Positions 7,704 to 16,353 of a DNA stretch of 64,000 nucleotides are shown piece by piece; the first letter of the stretch is position 1; every line of letters begins with the position of its first letter. Source of the DNA: Verrucomicrobiaceae bacterium (lineage in GTDB: Bacteria > Verrucomicrobiota > Verrucomicrobiia > Verrucomicrobiales > Verrucomicrobiaceae). The position numbers were made by a program, and so were the translations under genes. The notes under the pieces were generated by a model. It had not been told where the DNA came from and ran no database searches. It worked only from the letters and a program-made list of their open reading frames with translations. The stretch lies in assembly GCA_027490195.1 (NCBI GenBank), contig JAIXYN010000037.1, forward strand, positions 16,463 to 80,462, written 5' to 3'.

Positions 7704-9317
7704 ATGAAGACCTTCGTCTGCCTCTTGATGCTTTCTGCCACCGTTTGGGCGGATGATTCGGCAACACTCGCCGCCTTGCTTGCCAAAGGCGGCGTGGTGA
7801 CGATTCCGGCGGGGGACTATCATCTCGATGGCACCAAGCCGTTGCCCCTGGCCTCAAACATGACTGTATTCGCTCATGGGGCCAGATTCATACTTTCCGA
7901 TGTGCTGCCTGACAAAGCGCGTGTGGTGCTGTTTGCGGGAGAGAACATCGCACACTTTACCTGGCATGGTGGGGAATTTGTCGGCCATGTGTTTGACCCT
8001 GCCCAAAAAGAAAACCTGTGGGAACCCAATGCGAATACGAAGGGCATCGAGATCACCACGACGAAGGATGGGGGCACGCATGACATCCTGTTTCGCGAGG
8101 TAAAGTCCAACGGCATGGCCGGAGCCGTGATCGGAGTTCACGGCCTGACCGGGAAAAGCAGTGAGAGTGAAGTGACTGCCTATGCCGAACGCGTGGCGGT
8201 GGAAAGCTGCACGCTGCTGCGCAGTGGCAAATTCATGTGGGACTACGGTTACCTCTGGCAGATCATGACTTGGCCGGAGTCTTACGAGCCTTGGGAAGTC
8301 GAGCGGGCACGGAAATATTTTCGCACCGACCTGATGCGCGAGGTGAAGTTCAGCGGCGGGCTCGTGAAGTTTGACAACACAAACCGGCCGCTTGTCGTCA
8401 GCGAGACTGACGACCCCAAAGACGCGATCACCTTCATGGGCGCGGATTTGCCCAAGAACATCATTCGTGGCCGCCAATACTTCGTCGTCGAATCCGCACC
8501 GGAATACATCAAGATCGCCGACGATCCAAAAGGTCCACCGATTCAATTCGAAGGAGAGGGCGGCGGCAGTCTGGCCTTCAACCTCAGTGCCACCTACTTG
8601 TCTGCCTATGCTCCGACGGGCAGCGGCCCCGGCAAAGGCGCATTCGACATCGTCGGCGCCAGAGATGTGCGCGTCACAGGCTGCCAGCTCAGCGCGATCG
8701 GCGACACGATGCACATCCAGCGCAGCCGAAACATCATCTTTGCGAACAATCACATTCTCGGCAGCCGAATGGGTGCCTTCTTTCTGGCAGAGTACTGCCA
8801 GAATGCCACGATCACCGGCAACCTTGTCGATGGCACCAACGGCTCTCGTGTAATCAGCGTGGAGAAGAGCTGCACGGACGTGACAATGACGGGCAACACC
8901 TTTCGCAACGGCGGACGCGGTGCGTGGATCAATCAGCCGGTCAATTTCATCATGACCGGCAATGTCTTCGTCAACAACACCACGAAAAACGAACCCGACA
9001 TGCGGCGTGGGCGCATTGCCTATCGCACCGCGAAGCCCGGTGAATTCCCCGAGCTCTACTTCACGATCTACGAGCCAGGAGCCACATACGGCCCCATCAT
9101 CGTACGTGACAACATTTTCATCCTCGGCGACTCCGCACCCAAAGAAGCCGTCACCTTCGCGCCCAACGGCCATGATCTGCAATTCAGCGGCAACACTTTC
9201 CAAAACAAGGCCGCCACCATAGTTGTTGATCCCAGCTGCAAGAATGCGTTGATCGAAAACAACCAGGGTGCAACGACCGTCAGCAAGCCCGTGGATTTTA
9301 ATCACGGGCGGCGGTGA
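7704..9317 (+). CDS. Secreted right-handed parallel beta-helix (pectate lyase-like) protein
   Basis: 537 residues, signal peptide about 1-16. The N-terminal part has the pectate-lyase superfamily entry (LLAKGGVVTIPAGDYHLDGT). The C-terminal half carries repeated rungs such as ITGNLVDGTNGS, MTGNTFRNGG, MTGNVFVNNT and FSGNTFQNK, the sign of a right-handed parallel beta-helix. Such proteins are polysaccharide lyases, hydrolases or epimerases. I see no family-specific catalytic signature and assign no activity. Placed 24 bases after an exported esterase on the same strand, it probably acts on the same polymer. Confidence 0.85.
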   Translation: MKTFVCLLMLSATVWADDSATLAALLAKGGVVTIPAGDYHLDGTKPLPLASNMTVFAHGARFILSDVLPDKARVVLFAGENIAHFTWHGGEFVGHVFDPAQKENLWEPNANTKGIEITTTKDGGTHDILFREVKSNGMAGAVIGVHGLTGKSSESEVTAYAERVAVESCTLLRSGKFMWDYGYLWQIMTWPESYEPWEVERARKYFRTDLMREVKFSGGLVKFDNTNRPLVVSETDDPKDAITFMGADLPKNIIRGRQYFVVESAPEYIKIADDPKGPPIQFEGEGGGSLAFNLSATYLSAYAPTGSGPGKGAFDIVGARDVRVTGCQLSAIGDTMHIQRSRNIIFANNHILGSRMGAFFLAEYCQNATITGNLVDGTNGSRVISVEKSCTDVTMTGNTFRNGGRGAWINQPVNFIMTGNVFVNNTTKNEPDMRRGRIAYRTAKPGEFPELYFTIYEPGATYGPIIVRDNIFILGDSAPKEAVTFAPNGHDLQFSGNTFQNKAATIVVDPSCKNALIENNQGATTVSKPVDFNHGRR

Positions 9318-9389
9318 AAACTGCAGAAGCTTGCCCGGCATGCGAATCCACTCGAAAAGCGTGGAGGGTCTGTGCTATAGGCTGTTCTC

Positions 9390-10067
9390 ATGCCTCTTAC
9401 CCGCATTTACCTGATCCGTCACGGTGCCACCATTCTGACTGCCGAAGACCGTTTTGCCGGTGCCACCAATGTGCCGCTGTCAGATGAAGGCCGCAGGCAG
9501 GCGGGACATCTTGCGCAGCGCTTGAAAGGCTTGCCGGTGACGGCAGTTTACGCCTCCCCACTCGACCGCACGATGGAAACCGCGCGCATTCTGGCTGCAT
9601 CCCATCAACTGGAGGTCAACCCGCGTGACGGCCTGCGTGAGATCTCGCACGGCCATTGGGAACAACTGACGCGCGCCGAGGTGGAGCAGCAGTTTCCCAC
9701 CGAAGCGGCCGCCTGGGATGAAGATCCCTTCACCTTTGCACCTGCTGGCGGCGAAAGCGGTCTGGCAGTGACCGCACGCGCCCTGCCTGCATTGATGGAG
9801 ATTGTCAGACAACACGAAGGCGAGTCGGTGATCGTCGTTTCGCACAAGGCTACGATTCGCCTGCTGCTCAGTTCCCTGCTCGGATTCGACCCCCGGCGGT
9901 ATCGGGACAATCTGGATCAAAACCCGGCGGCCCTGAACGTCGTGGACTTCAAAGATCCGGTCCGTGCGCGCCTGATGCTGTTCAACGACACCTCGCATTA
10001 CTCCGAGGATACACTGATCAAGCCGGACACGCCGAAGGCCTGCCTTTCGAGCTGGTGGGCGAAATAA
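9390..10067 (+). CDS. Histidine phosphatase family protein
   Basis: 225 residues, cytoplasmic. The RHG motif (LIRHGAT, H11 phosphoacceptor) is followed by SPLDRTMETA, REISHGHWE and the second histidine in VVSHKATIRLLL. This is the phosphoglycerate mutase-like branch that includes alpha-ribazole and sugar phosphatases. Length fits a stand-alone phosphatase. Its stop codon lies inside an inverted repeat shared with the convergent sialate O-acetylesterase. Substrate not deducible. Confidence 0.9.
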   Translation: MPLTRIYLIRHGATILTAEDRFAGATNVPLSDEGRRQAGHLAQRLKGLPVTAVYASPLDRTMETARILAASHQLEVNPRDGLREISHGHWEQLTRAEVEQQFPTEAAAWDEDPFTFAPAGGESGLAVTARALPALMEIVRQHEGESVIVVSHKATIRLLLSSLLGFDPRRYRDNLDQNPAALNVVDFKDPVRARLMLFNDTSHYSEDTLIKPDTPKACLSSWWAK

Positions 10068-10083
10068 CCCGCCCTGTTATTTC
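10061..10083. terminator. Inverted repeat spanning two convergent stop codons
   Basis: GAAATAAC at 10061-10068 and GTTATTTC at 10076-10083 are perfect complements separated by seven bases. The arms contain the TAA of the rightward phosphatase and the TAA of the leftward esterase, so one palindrome supplies both stops. It is AT-rich and probably a weak bidirectional terminator. Confidence 0.4.
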
Positions 10084-11825
10084 TTTGGAGCAGTGGCTTT
10101 GAATTTCGTGAGCAGTTCCTGAACCTTCTTGCGCAGTTCCATAGCCTCAGGGTTTTTACGGTCCATCGCTTGTAACTTGGCGTTCAGTGTTTTGATTTCC
10201 GTGGCCAAAGCACGTCGATCCTCCAGTTCCTTTGCTGCCTGCGTGAGTGGCGGGGCGGCCTCCACGTCATCCCAGTCATCCGTGCGGAAGATGGAAGCAG
10301 GCAGGCCGTCGCTGTTGACAAGATTCGCACCTTCGGGATTCGCCGCCCAGGCATAGCGCACCGCCACAGGTTGCTTCACATCGGCGTTGCTCACTAGCAC
10401 ACGGTCCTTGCCGTCGATCTTCGCATCCGCCCAATGCCAGACGCGATCTGACCCGGCTATTTCGAAGCGCTTCAGATCCGCTCCGTCACGTGATTTCAAT
10501 CCTTGGCCAGCATGATCAAAGGTCACACGCACAACTCCGTCTTTGACCTCACTCGCTTTGAAAAGCGGACCGCTGTACACCAGATCTCGACCATAGTCTT
10601 TTGCCAATGCCCAGCGCGCGAGTCGGCTCCCCGGCGTCATTTTATCCTTCGGATGAATGTCACTCACCTCGCCCACATCATTGATCACTGCCATGCCGGT
10701 CTTCGGAGTGGATACGAGGATGTGGCGCATGCGATCCTGCAGCAGCGCCCAGGGGTCCGGTGTGCCCGGTACGGTGGATGGCGCATGAAAGTTCGCCAAC
10801 TGCACAAAGTAGAATGAGAATTCATCACCCCAGCGTTTGCGCCAGTCACGAATCATCAAGGGCAGCGTTTGGTCATACGGAACTGCGCCAGCCCTGGCAT
10901 TGCCCTCGCCCTGGTACCAGATGGCCCCGCGCATCGTGTAACCGACAAACGGATGGATCATCGCATCAAACAGCACACCCGGCATGCCTTCGGTTTCCAG
11001 CGGTGGTTTGGGCTCGCTAGGCTTCTTGGGCAGACGCTTGCGTTCCTCGGCGGACTTGCCCTTCGCCGCAGCCATCGTGGCTTTCCACTTTTCCAGTTGT
11101 GTTTCGTAGTTCGCTTTGGCTTTGACGGGATCATAAGCGGCGGCCTCTGCCATCAGCTTGTCCACCATCACCTTTGTGCCTGAAAGGGTAATCAGAGCCT
11201 CACGGCTGGTGAAGGTTTCCACCGGCTTGCCGCCCCAGCACGTTTTAAGCACGCCGACAGGAACGCCGAGTTCCTGATGCAGTTTCAGCGCGAAGAAAAA
11301 GGCGACCGCGGAGAAGCCCGGCACCGTTTCCGGAGTGCAGCGTGACCACTCCCCTTCAATGTCAGCCTGCGGCTTCTCGGCAGTAACGAGCGGTGCATTG
11401 AACATGCGCAGGCCCGGGTAGCTGGCCTTGGTCATCAGGTCCGCGTAAGCAGGTGTGCGGTTCATGGTGTAATACATGTTCGACTGGCCAGAGGCCAGCC
11501 AGACTTCGCCGACGAGCACATCCTTGATCGTCGCGCTGTCGGCATCCGCTTTGACCGTCAGTTCCGCGCCCGTCGCATCGGCTGCGCCCGTTGGAATCAC
11601 GGCGCGCCAGTGGCCCTTGTCATTGGCCGTGGCAGACGCGGTCTTGCCTTTGAAACTCACCGTTACCTCTGAATTCGGTGATGCTTGGCCCCAGATGGCC
11701 GCCTCACGCTCGCGCTGAAGCACCATGTGATCGCTGAAAAAGTGTGGCAGCGAGAGTTCGGCCAGCAAACTGGCAGGCAGGCCCAGGCAAAGGGCGACGG
11801 CAAGGACACGTGAAAGAGCTTTCAT
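10077..11825 (-). CDS. Secreted sialate O-acetylesterase (SGNH family)
   Basis: 582 residues with a signal peptide (about 1-22). A beta-sandwich region (HMVLQRE, VTVSFKG) precedes the SGNH hydrolase: block I ASGQSNM with nucleophile S115, the AIWYQGEGNA block, and SDIHPKDK, which carries the catalytic Asp-x-x-His. This order matches the sialate O-acetylesterases frequent in Verrucomicrobia and Bacteroidetes, which remove acetyl groups from sialic acid or plant polysaccharides. A charged stretch of about 25 residues (AKANYETQLEKWKAT) interrupts the hydrolase, and the C-terminus is a predicted coiled coil rich in Leu, Lys and Glu. Confidence 0.9.
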   Translation of the reverse strand: MKALSRVLAVALCLGLPASLLAELSLPHFFSDHMVLQREREAAIWGQASPNSEVTVSFKGKTASATANDKGHWRAVIPTGAADATGAELTVKADADSATIKDVLVGEVWLASGQSNMYYTMNRTPAYADLMTKASYPGLRMFNAPLVTAEKPQADIEGEWSRCTPETVPGFSAVAFFFALKLHQELGVPVGVLKTCWGGKPVETFTSREALITLSGTKVMVDKLMAEAAAYDPVKAKANYETQLEKWKATMAAAKGKSAEERKRLPKKPSEPKPPLETEGMPGVLFDAMIHPFVGYTMRGAIWYQGEGNARAGAVPYDQTLPLMIRDWRKRWGDEFSFYFVQLANFHAPSTVPGTPDPWALLQDRMRHILVSTPKTGMAVINDVGEVSDIHPKDKMTPGSRLARWALAKDYGRDLVYSGPLFKASEVKDGVVRVTFDHAGQGLKSRDGADLKRFEIAGSDRVWHWADAKIDGKDRVLVSNADVKQPVAVRYAWAANPEGANLVNSDGLPASIFRTDDWDDVEAAPPLTQAAKELEDRRALATEIKTLNAKLQAMDRKNPEAMELRKKVQELLTKFKATAPKK

Positions 11826-11916
11826 GGTGATTGGGCGGGGTGAGAACGATCTGAAAGCCCCGGCCTATCGTGAAGATCGTTGCGAATTCGCGCGGCATCC
11901 CGACAGTTCCGACCCC

Positions 11917-12360
11917 ATGAACGACGACCTCCTGCGTGACACCGAACGCTTCCTCCATGAGCAGATCCCGCTCACACACGCTATGGGCGTGAAGCTGGAA
12001 AGCTACGATGGCACACAACTCGTCGTGACGGCGCCCTTGGAGCCGAATCACAATCATCTCGGAACCGCCTTTGGCGGCAGCCTTAGCGCACTGACTACGC
12101 TGACCGGATACGCAATGCTCTGGCTTCAGCTCGGCGACCGCCATGCTCACATCGTCATCCGTGAGAGCTCCATCCGATACAAGCGCCCCGTCCTCGGCAC
12201 GCTGCGTGCCGTGTGTGTGCGACCTGATGATGCGGCACTCAAGGCATTCAAGACGACATTCCAAAGCACGGGCAAAGCGCACCTCAAACTTCAGGTACAG
12301 GTCATCCACGCAGATCAAGTCTGCGTGATGTTTGAAGGAGATTTCGTGGCACTTCGATAA
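11917..12360 (+). CDS. YiiD C-terminal-type hotdog thioesterase
   Basis: 147 residues from the ATG at 11917. The frame is open back to 11824, but the upstream codons read unlike protein and overlap the promoter region of the divergent esterase. The domain shows the hotdog pattern NHNHLGTAFGGSLSALTTLTGY followed by ESSIRYKRPV, as in the putative thioesterase domain (YiiD_C) found fused to acetyltransferases in gammaproteobacteria and alone elsewhere. Likely cytoplasmic acyl-CoA or acyl-carrier-protein thioesterase; physiological substrate unknown. Confidence 0.85.
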   Translation: MNDDLLRDTERFLHEQIPLTHAMGVKLESYDGTQLVVTAPLEPNHNHLGTAFGGSLSALTTLTGYAMLWLQLGDRHAHIVIRESSIRYKRPVLGTLRAVCVRPDDAALKAFKTTFQSTGKAHLKLQVQVIHADQVCVMFEGDFVALR

Positions 12361-12373
12361 AGACAGCCACAGG

Positions 12374-12672
12374 TCATTTGGCCTTCGCCACGCCCATGTC
12401 CACGAGTTCGACACGGCGGTTCTTCGCACGGCCTTCCTCGGTGGCATTCGTCGCCAAGGGAGAAGCGAATGAAATCCCCACAGGAAACAGTCGCTCCTTG
12501 GAAATGCCTTTTTCCGCCAGATTCGATACCACGGAATCAGCACGTCGCTGCGATAGGCTGCGATTGTATTCGAAACTACCTTCAGTATCCGTATGCCCAA
12601 CAACGAGCACACGCAGGTCCGGCTTTTCCTGCAGCAGTTTGGCGATCTCTGACAGCGTTGCTTCGGAGTATG
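12374..12672 (-). pseudogene. OmpA-like peptidoglycan-binding domain lacking its N-terminal part
   Basis: The frame encodes most of an OmpA C-terminal domain: SEATLSEIAKLL, then VVGHTDTEGS, NRSLSQRRADSV and KNRRVEL, with the Asp and Arg that hold diaminopimelate. Real homology starts at about 12664. Upstream codons read PGSPFPY, which are the reverse of another gene remnant, so no signal peptide, membrane anchor or N-terminal domain exists. A weak start at 12694 is possible but would give a cytoplasmic fragment. Probably a pseudogene made by a deletion. Confidence 0.65.
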
Positions 12673-12792
12673 GGAAAGGGCTTCCTGGGCCCACTGGATG
12701 TTGAATGGGAAAAAGACTGGGAGACCAGCCTGCCAGATGTGACCAAGTGCCTGGAGTTCGTGAAGAATTTCAAGCCCACGTCGATGAAGTAA
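12673..12792 (+). pseudogene. C-terminal remnant of an unknown rightward gene
   Basis: A frame ending in TAA at 12790-12792 reads FLGPLDVEWEKDWETSLPDV and ends FVKNFKPTSMK, convincing as the tail of a protein. To the left the frame runs into the antisense of the OmpA remnant, and no start is credible. A strong intrinsic terminator follows immediately, which supports the idea that this was a genuine gene end. Family not recognised. Confidence 0.5.
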
Positions 12793-12819
12793 CCGCCTTT
12801 TCAAAAATCAATTCCACTG

Positions 12820-12858
12820 CGGCGCAGGGTCATGCACCTTGCGCCGTTTTGTTTTTTT
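12820..12858 (+). terminator. Intrinsic terminator
   Basis: CGGCGCA at 12820-12826 pairs with TGCGCCG at 12840-12846, extended inward by GGGT/ACCT with one wobble, and is followed by TTTTGTTTTTTT. It is the clearest Rho-independent terminator in this half of the window. It lies 27 bases after a truncated gene. Confidence 0.8.
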
Positions 12859-12926
12859 GGGTTCACCAGATATTCAATGCATCATCCAGCATTGACCAGA
12901 CAACGTCCGCCACCATGATTCGCGCC

Positions 12927-13514
12927 ATGAAACACCGCCCCCTGCTCCTTTCTCTCCTCCTGATCTGCCTTGGCACAACGATCTCCCGCGCCGACCAATT
13001 CGTGCTGTTCGATGTCACGTTCACCTTCACCCAGGAAGACGCTCTCAATTCAAAACCCAATCAGTCGCACTACTATGTGAGGGGCGACATGATAAATGCC
13101 CAGCGCCCCAAGGACTGGACCACACCTGTGGATTATCGCAACGGCACCGTACATGTGCGGCTCGAAGTCCTCGAAAAGCCCGCTGGTGATCAACCAACGA
13201 CTTGGAGCATCTGCTACATCCCAAACAAAGGCCAGAACCACGGCTACGGCTGCATTGGCAGCGGCGTTTATAAAACAACTGGCGTGCATGAGAAGGACCT
13301 CGACATGACCACCTTCTGGCAAAACAACGACATCGTCTGGAACCAAGGCATCAAGGAAATGCACCTTGTCATCAAAGACGATCACAACCTCCATGCCCAC
13401 AAACGTCCTGATCCCGAGAAGTTTTTTCCCACCAAGGTGCGCATGACACTCACCCAGGTGTCCAAAGGCGCGAAGTATGATCCGCCGGCGTCTGTGGCCC
13501 CAAGCCAAAAGTAA
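12927..13514 (+). CDS. Secreted hypothetical protein
   Basis: 195 residues from the ATG at 12927 (an in-frame ATG at 12915 is equally possible). A signal peptide (MKHRPLLLSLLLICLG, cleavage near residue 22) is followed by a beta-rich domain rich in Asp, Asn, His and Tyr (LFDVTFTFTQEDAL, WSICYIPNKGQ, IKEMHLVIKDDHN). I do not recognise the family. It has its own intergenic upstream region with a terminator, so it is probably monocistronic. Codons upstream to 12705 are open but do not look coding. Confidence 0.75.
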   Translation: MKHRPLLLSLLLICLGTTISRADQFVLFDVTFTFTQEDALNSKPNQSHYYVRGDMINAQRPKDWTTPVDYRNGTVHVRLEVLEKPAGDQPTTWSICYIPNKGQNHGYGCIGSGVYKTTGVHEKDLDMTTFWQNNDIVWNQGIKEMHLVIKDDHNLHAHKRPDPEKFFPTKVRMTLTQVSKGAKYDPPASVAPSQK

Positions 13515-13671
13515 TTGCCATACATAGCAATATTTTTAGTATGTTATTTTCATATTAAAGGATTGGACGACAGAAAACCATGGTGTTAATGACCGGTTTC
13601 GCTAAATACAACACTGTAAATATGCAGATGTATACTTTTTGCGAAATGTCTCCAGAACGGAATCCTGAAAT
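13515..13671. other. AT-rich intergenic pocket upstream of the amidase
   Basis: This stretch is much richer in A and T than its surroundings (for example AGCAATATTTTTAGTATG and TTTTCATATTAAAGG). It is a plausible promoter region for the amidase gene, though no confident -35/-10 pair is assigned. The composition could also mark a recent acquisition. Confidence 0.4.
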
Positions 13672-14274
13672 ATGATCCTCCAACGCCTCACCAAACTGCT
13701 CAGCGAAGCACCCCGCCCAAAGGGAGTCCAGCCCACCCTGTTGATTCTCCATGCGACCGCTGGAGCTAGTGCCAGGTCGAGCATCGATTACCTGCGGACC
13801 AAGGGTAATGCCTATCACTTCATCATTGGCCGGGACACTGTCGATTCCGACTGGACCTACAAATCCAACGGCACCGAATGCACGGTGTTCCAATGCGTTC
13901 GTTACCACCATCGAGGCACCCATGTGTCCACCAAGATTCCGGTGCCCGGCACCAATGGCGGTCATATCAACGATCACTCCATTGCCATCAGCTTGGCCAA
14001 CCTTCAGGCTCACGTGACGAATGACCCGGCTTCGGGGCCGGAGGCATACACTGCGCAGCAGATGCTTGCACTGAATGAGCTCATCACCCTCGTTAAAGCC
14101 GAAGTGCCAACGCTGAAGTATCTGACAACGCACGCTGTCGTTCAGCCGTGGAACCGTGCCGACCCCGTGCGCATTGATGGCCCGGCCTTGGCCGCCAGAT
14201 ACGGTTTCACTTGGTGGAAGCCCACGGCTGCGGAGATCAAAAAATACAAGCCTAGATCTCCCTCTGCGAGATGA
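13672..14274 (+). CDS. N-acetylmuramoyl-L-alanine amidase (Amidase_2)
   Basis: 200 residues without an obvious signal peptide. The Amidase_2/PGRP pattern is present: LLILHATAG with the first zinc-ligand histidine, YHFIIGRD, SIAISLANL and TTHAVVQPWNRADP carrying the later histidine and the Asp-Pro of the zinc site. It would cleave the amide between MurNAc and the peptide stem. Absence of a leader, the AT-rich upstream sequence and the isolated position make a phage-lysin-like or transferred origin possible. The C-terminus (KYKPRSPSAR) is basic. Confidence 0.85.
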   Translation: MILQRLTKLLSEAPRPKGVQPTLLILHATAGASARSSIDYLRTKGNAYHFIIGRDTVDSDWTYKSNGTECTVFQCVRYHHRGTHVSTKIPVPGTNGGHINDHSIAISLANLQAHVTNDPASGPEAYTAQQMLALNELITLVKAEVPTLKYLTTHAVVQPWNRADPVRIDGPALAARYGFTWWKPTAAEIKKYKPRSPSAR

Positions 14275-14292
14275 GCGGTGTGTGGGGCGGTT

Positions 14293-14700
14293 TCAACGCC
14301 TCGTTGGTGTCACATACCCGCAGCCCACCCAGCCTCTCCTTCCTTCGACCTGGATTTCCACCCATCCGCTGTCGCGCCCATTGCGCTGCCCTGTCCCCCA
14401 CACAGTCGTTCCGGGGAATGCACTTCCTGGCAGTGAAGGATGACGGAGTGCAGGGCCTGACCGCACTTGCAGGATGTCATCGGCAGGCACATTGACCATG
14501 CGCAAGGCAATGTCTGCTTCTTTAGCATTATCCAAGTCGGGAAAAGATACCTCCTCAACATTTCCAACGTGCTGGGCGATCCTCTCATTGTGAGAGTCAA
14601 ATAGCTCATGGCAACGCAACCTCTTTCCGGCAGTCAGGCCGCTGGGAAATCGATCTGAAGATGGAAAGGCAGAAGTGGGAGCGGCACTAAAGCAGTTCAA
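14293..14700 (-). CDS. SH3-like domain protein, possibly degraded
   Basis: The C-terminal 60 or so residues form a bacterial SH3-like pattern: VPADDILQVRSGP, then GRDSGWVEIQ and GWVGCGYV. The N-terminal half is not recognisable and has no signal peptide. The only start that covers the frame is a TTG at 14700, whose last two bases are shared with the stop of the upstream kinase gene; an ATG-initiated version would begin only just before the SH3 part. Either a translationally coupled small protein or a decayed gene. Moderate doubt on the start and integrity. Confidence 0.5.
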   Translation of the reverse strand: MNCFSAAPTSAFPSSDRFPSGLTAGKRLRCHELFDSHNERIAQHVGNVEEVSFPDLDNAKEADIALRMVNVPADDILQVRSGPALRHPSLPGSAFPGTTVWGTGQRNGRDSGWVEIQVEGRRGWVGCGYVTPTRR

Positions 14701-15575
14701 GCAACGGCAATACTGGCACCATCCATCAATGTCTGGAGCCAGTCGATCCGTCTCTGGAGCTTCGCTTGCCGTTCCTCATTCGGATTCGGATACAGGATTG
14801 GATACCACACCGTCATCACAGCAGCACGAGCGATGAGGCACTGACGCAGCGCCACTTCATCTACAGATCCATAAGCATCGCAGATCGCCTTCACCCAGCT
14901 ATGATCCCCTTCGAGGATCTGCGCATTCCAGATGATGGAGGCCACATCCCATTCGACGGGGCCCGAGAACGTGTCCTCCCAGTCGGTCCAAAGCAGCCCA
15001 AGCGTCGTGTTCATGAGGTTGCCCATGTGGGCATCTCCATGCAGCGGCTGATGTGGAAAACGGCTGAGCACCTCAATGGAATTCGTGAGGTGGTCTCGCA
15101 GCATCTGCTGCGTGACTTGAGGAAACAGCTCGCGGTCTTGCATAATAGCGAGGCTTTCCGTGAGAATCGCCAGCTTAGGCAATGGCACCTCAAAGTGCCG
15201 CATGATGTCGTGACAGTGGCGCAGCGTGCGGCCGATCTCGCATGGATCAGGCTCGGCATCAATGCGGGTGACGAACTGCCAGAAGTTGATCGGGTAGCCC
15301 AGATGCTCATGCGGCCCCGGCGGGAGATCTGGATGCAGCGGGATCACTGGTGCGCCATTCTCCGTCAGATGCTGAGCGATGGCATTCTCCCGCGCAAACC
15401 ACTCCGTGCCCTGCCGTGGCCCGTCCACATCCTGCACCACACGTGCTACCAGCGTTTCCGTGAGGCGCAGCACCAACGTGCTGCCGTTTTGCAGGATATC
15501 GCAGCGGTCTGGCGTGATGCCATGGGCAATGGCCGTTTCTGTGGCGGCGCGGATGGGCAGTTCGGTGTCAGTCAT
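14697..15575 (-). CDS. Aminoglycoside phosphotransferase-fold (APH) kinase
   Basis: 292 residues. The kinase-like fold is shown by the N-lobe (LVLRLTETLVARVV), the catalytic loop PLHGDAHMGNLM and the metal-binding segment LLWTDWEDTF. The APH family phosphorylates hydroxyls on antibiotics, choline, homoserine and others; nothing here selects a substrate, so resistance should not be assumed. Its start overlaps the end of trmO by eight bases and its stop overlaps the SH3 gene start, so the three are likely cotranscribed. Confidence 0.85.
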   Translation of the reverse strand: MTDTELPIRAATETAIAHGITPDRCDILQNGSTLVLRLTETLVARVVQDVDGPRQGTEWFARENAIAQHLTENGAPVIPLHPDLPPGPHEHLGYPINFWQFVTRIDAEPDPCEIGRTLRHCHDIMRHFEVPLPKLAILTESLAIMQDRELFPQVTQQMLRDHLTNSIEVLSRFPHQPLHGDAHMGNLMNTTLGLLWTDWEDTFSGPVEWDVASIIWNAQILEGDHSWVKAICDAYGSVDEVALRQCLIARAAVMTVWYPILYPNPNEERQAKLQRRIDWLQTLMDGASIAVA

Positions 15576-16266
15576 GAGGTATCAAAGCGCCAGGTCCCAC
15601 CCACTCGCACGATTTCACACACGCTCCGTCAAGGGTCGCAGCCCAGCGCACGCGCCAGCCGGATATCTCCGTCGCATACTCACGCTCTGCATCTTCATGG
15701 TAGGCTGGCTGAGGTTGCAGAGAGAGTGATTCATCGATGATAACCCGGACATCCTCCGGTACGCAGCTTTCGCAATCCCAGCGCACAGGCAGACGCGGCG
15801 GCGCTTCATCCGCGAAACCACTGCGGGCCTCGGGAACTGAGTCAGCAAAACGGACGTAGGGTTTGATGTCGAGAATGGGTGTGCCATCCACGAGATCGAC
15901 ACCCGAGACAAACAGGCGCGGCGCGGTATCGCCTTCGAGTTCCACGCGGTCGAGTTTCACCACGCTGAGCGTCAACCGGTTCGGACGAAACGGAGAGCGT
16001 GTGGCAAACACCCCGCGCCGTTCATTGCCCCCGAGCCGTGGCGGGCGCACGGTGAGGGATGTCGGCTCCTCGGTGACCAGATGAAACTGCGTGATGAGCC
16101 ACAGGTGGCTGAACTGCTCAATGCCACGCACCGCCTCCATGCGCCGATACGCCGGCTCAAACTCCACCACCCCCCAGGCGCTGGGCACCAGCCCGGACTG
16201 CCGTGGCACACCGAACTTGTCGGTATAGCACGTGCGCAGTGTGGCGATGACGTTCAGTGAAATCAT
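15568..16266 (-). CDS. trmO: tRNA (N6-threonylcarbamoyladenosine37-N6)-methyltransferase TrmO
   Basis: 232 residues from the ATG at 16266; upstream open codons lack the family pattern. The N-terminal TrmO/YaeB-type domain is clear: GVPRQSGLVP, EFEPAYRRM, FSHLWLI, VRPPRLGG, GVFATRSPFRPN and VDLVDGTPILDIKPYV. TrmO uses S-adenosylmethionine to methylate t6A37 in tRNA-Thr, aiding decoding of ACY codons. Length is near the usual 230-250 residues. It overlaps the APH-fold kinase gene downstream and diverges from a secreted-protein gene. Confidence 0.92.
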   Translation of the reverse strand: MISLNVIATLRTCYTDKFGVPRQSGLVPSAWGVVEFEPAYRRMEAVRGIEQFSHLWLITQFHLVTEEPTSLTVRPPRLGGNERRGVFATRSPFRPNRLTLSVVKLDRVELEGDTAPRLFVSGVDLVDGTPILDIKPYVRFADSVPEARSGFADEAPPRLPVRWDCESCVPEDVRVIIDESLSLQPQPAYHEDAEREYATEISGWRVRWAATLDGACVKSCEWVGPGALIPHD

Positions 16267-16353
16267 AATGCGAAGTGAGCGTGCGCACACTCGTACGCAT
16301 CCATTTTCTTCATCTCTTGCTGAATCCGGTGGCTGCTTCATCTTCACCCAGCC

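Noticed and set aside
109..12792. Similarity between the end of the first secreted protein (FVKKFVK) and the remnant end at 12.79 kb (FVKNFKP)
   Set aside because: Limited to a few basic and hydrophobic residues; not enough to argue common origin.
14697..15575. Antibiotic resistance gene (APH)
   Set aside because: The fold is APH-like but substrate-specific residues are not recognisable and the context is tRNA modification; a resistance claim is not supported.
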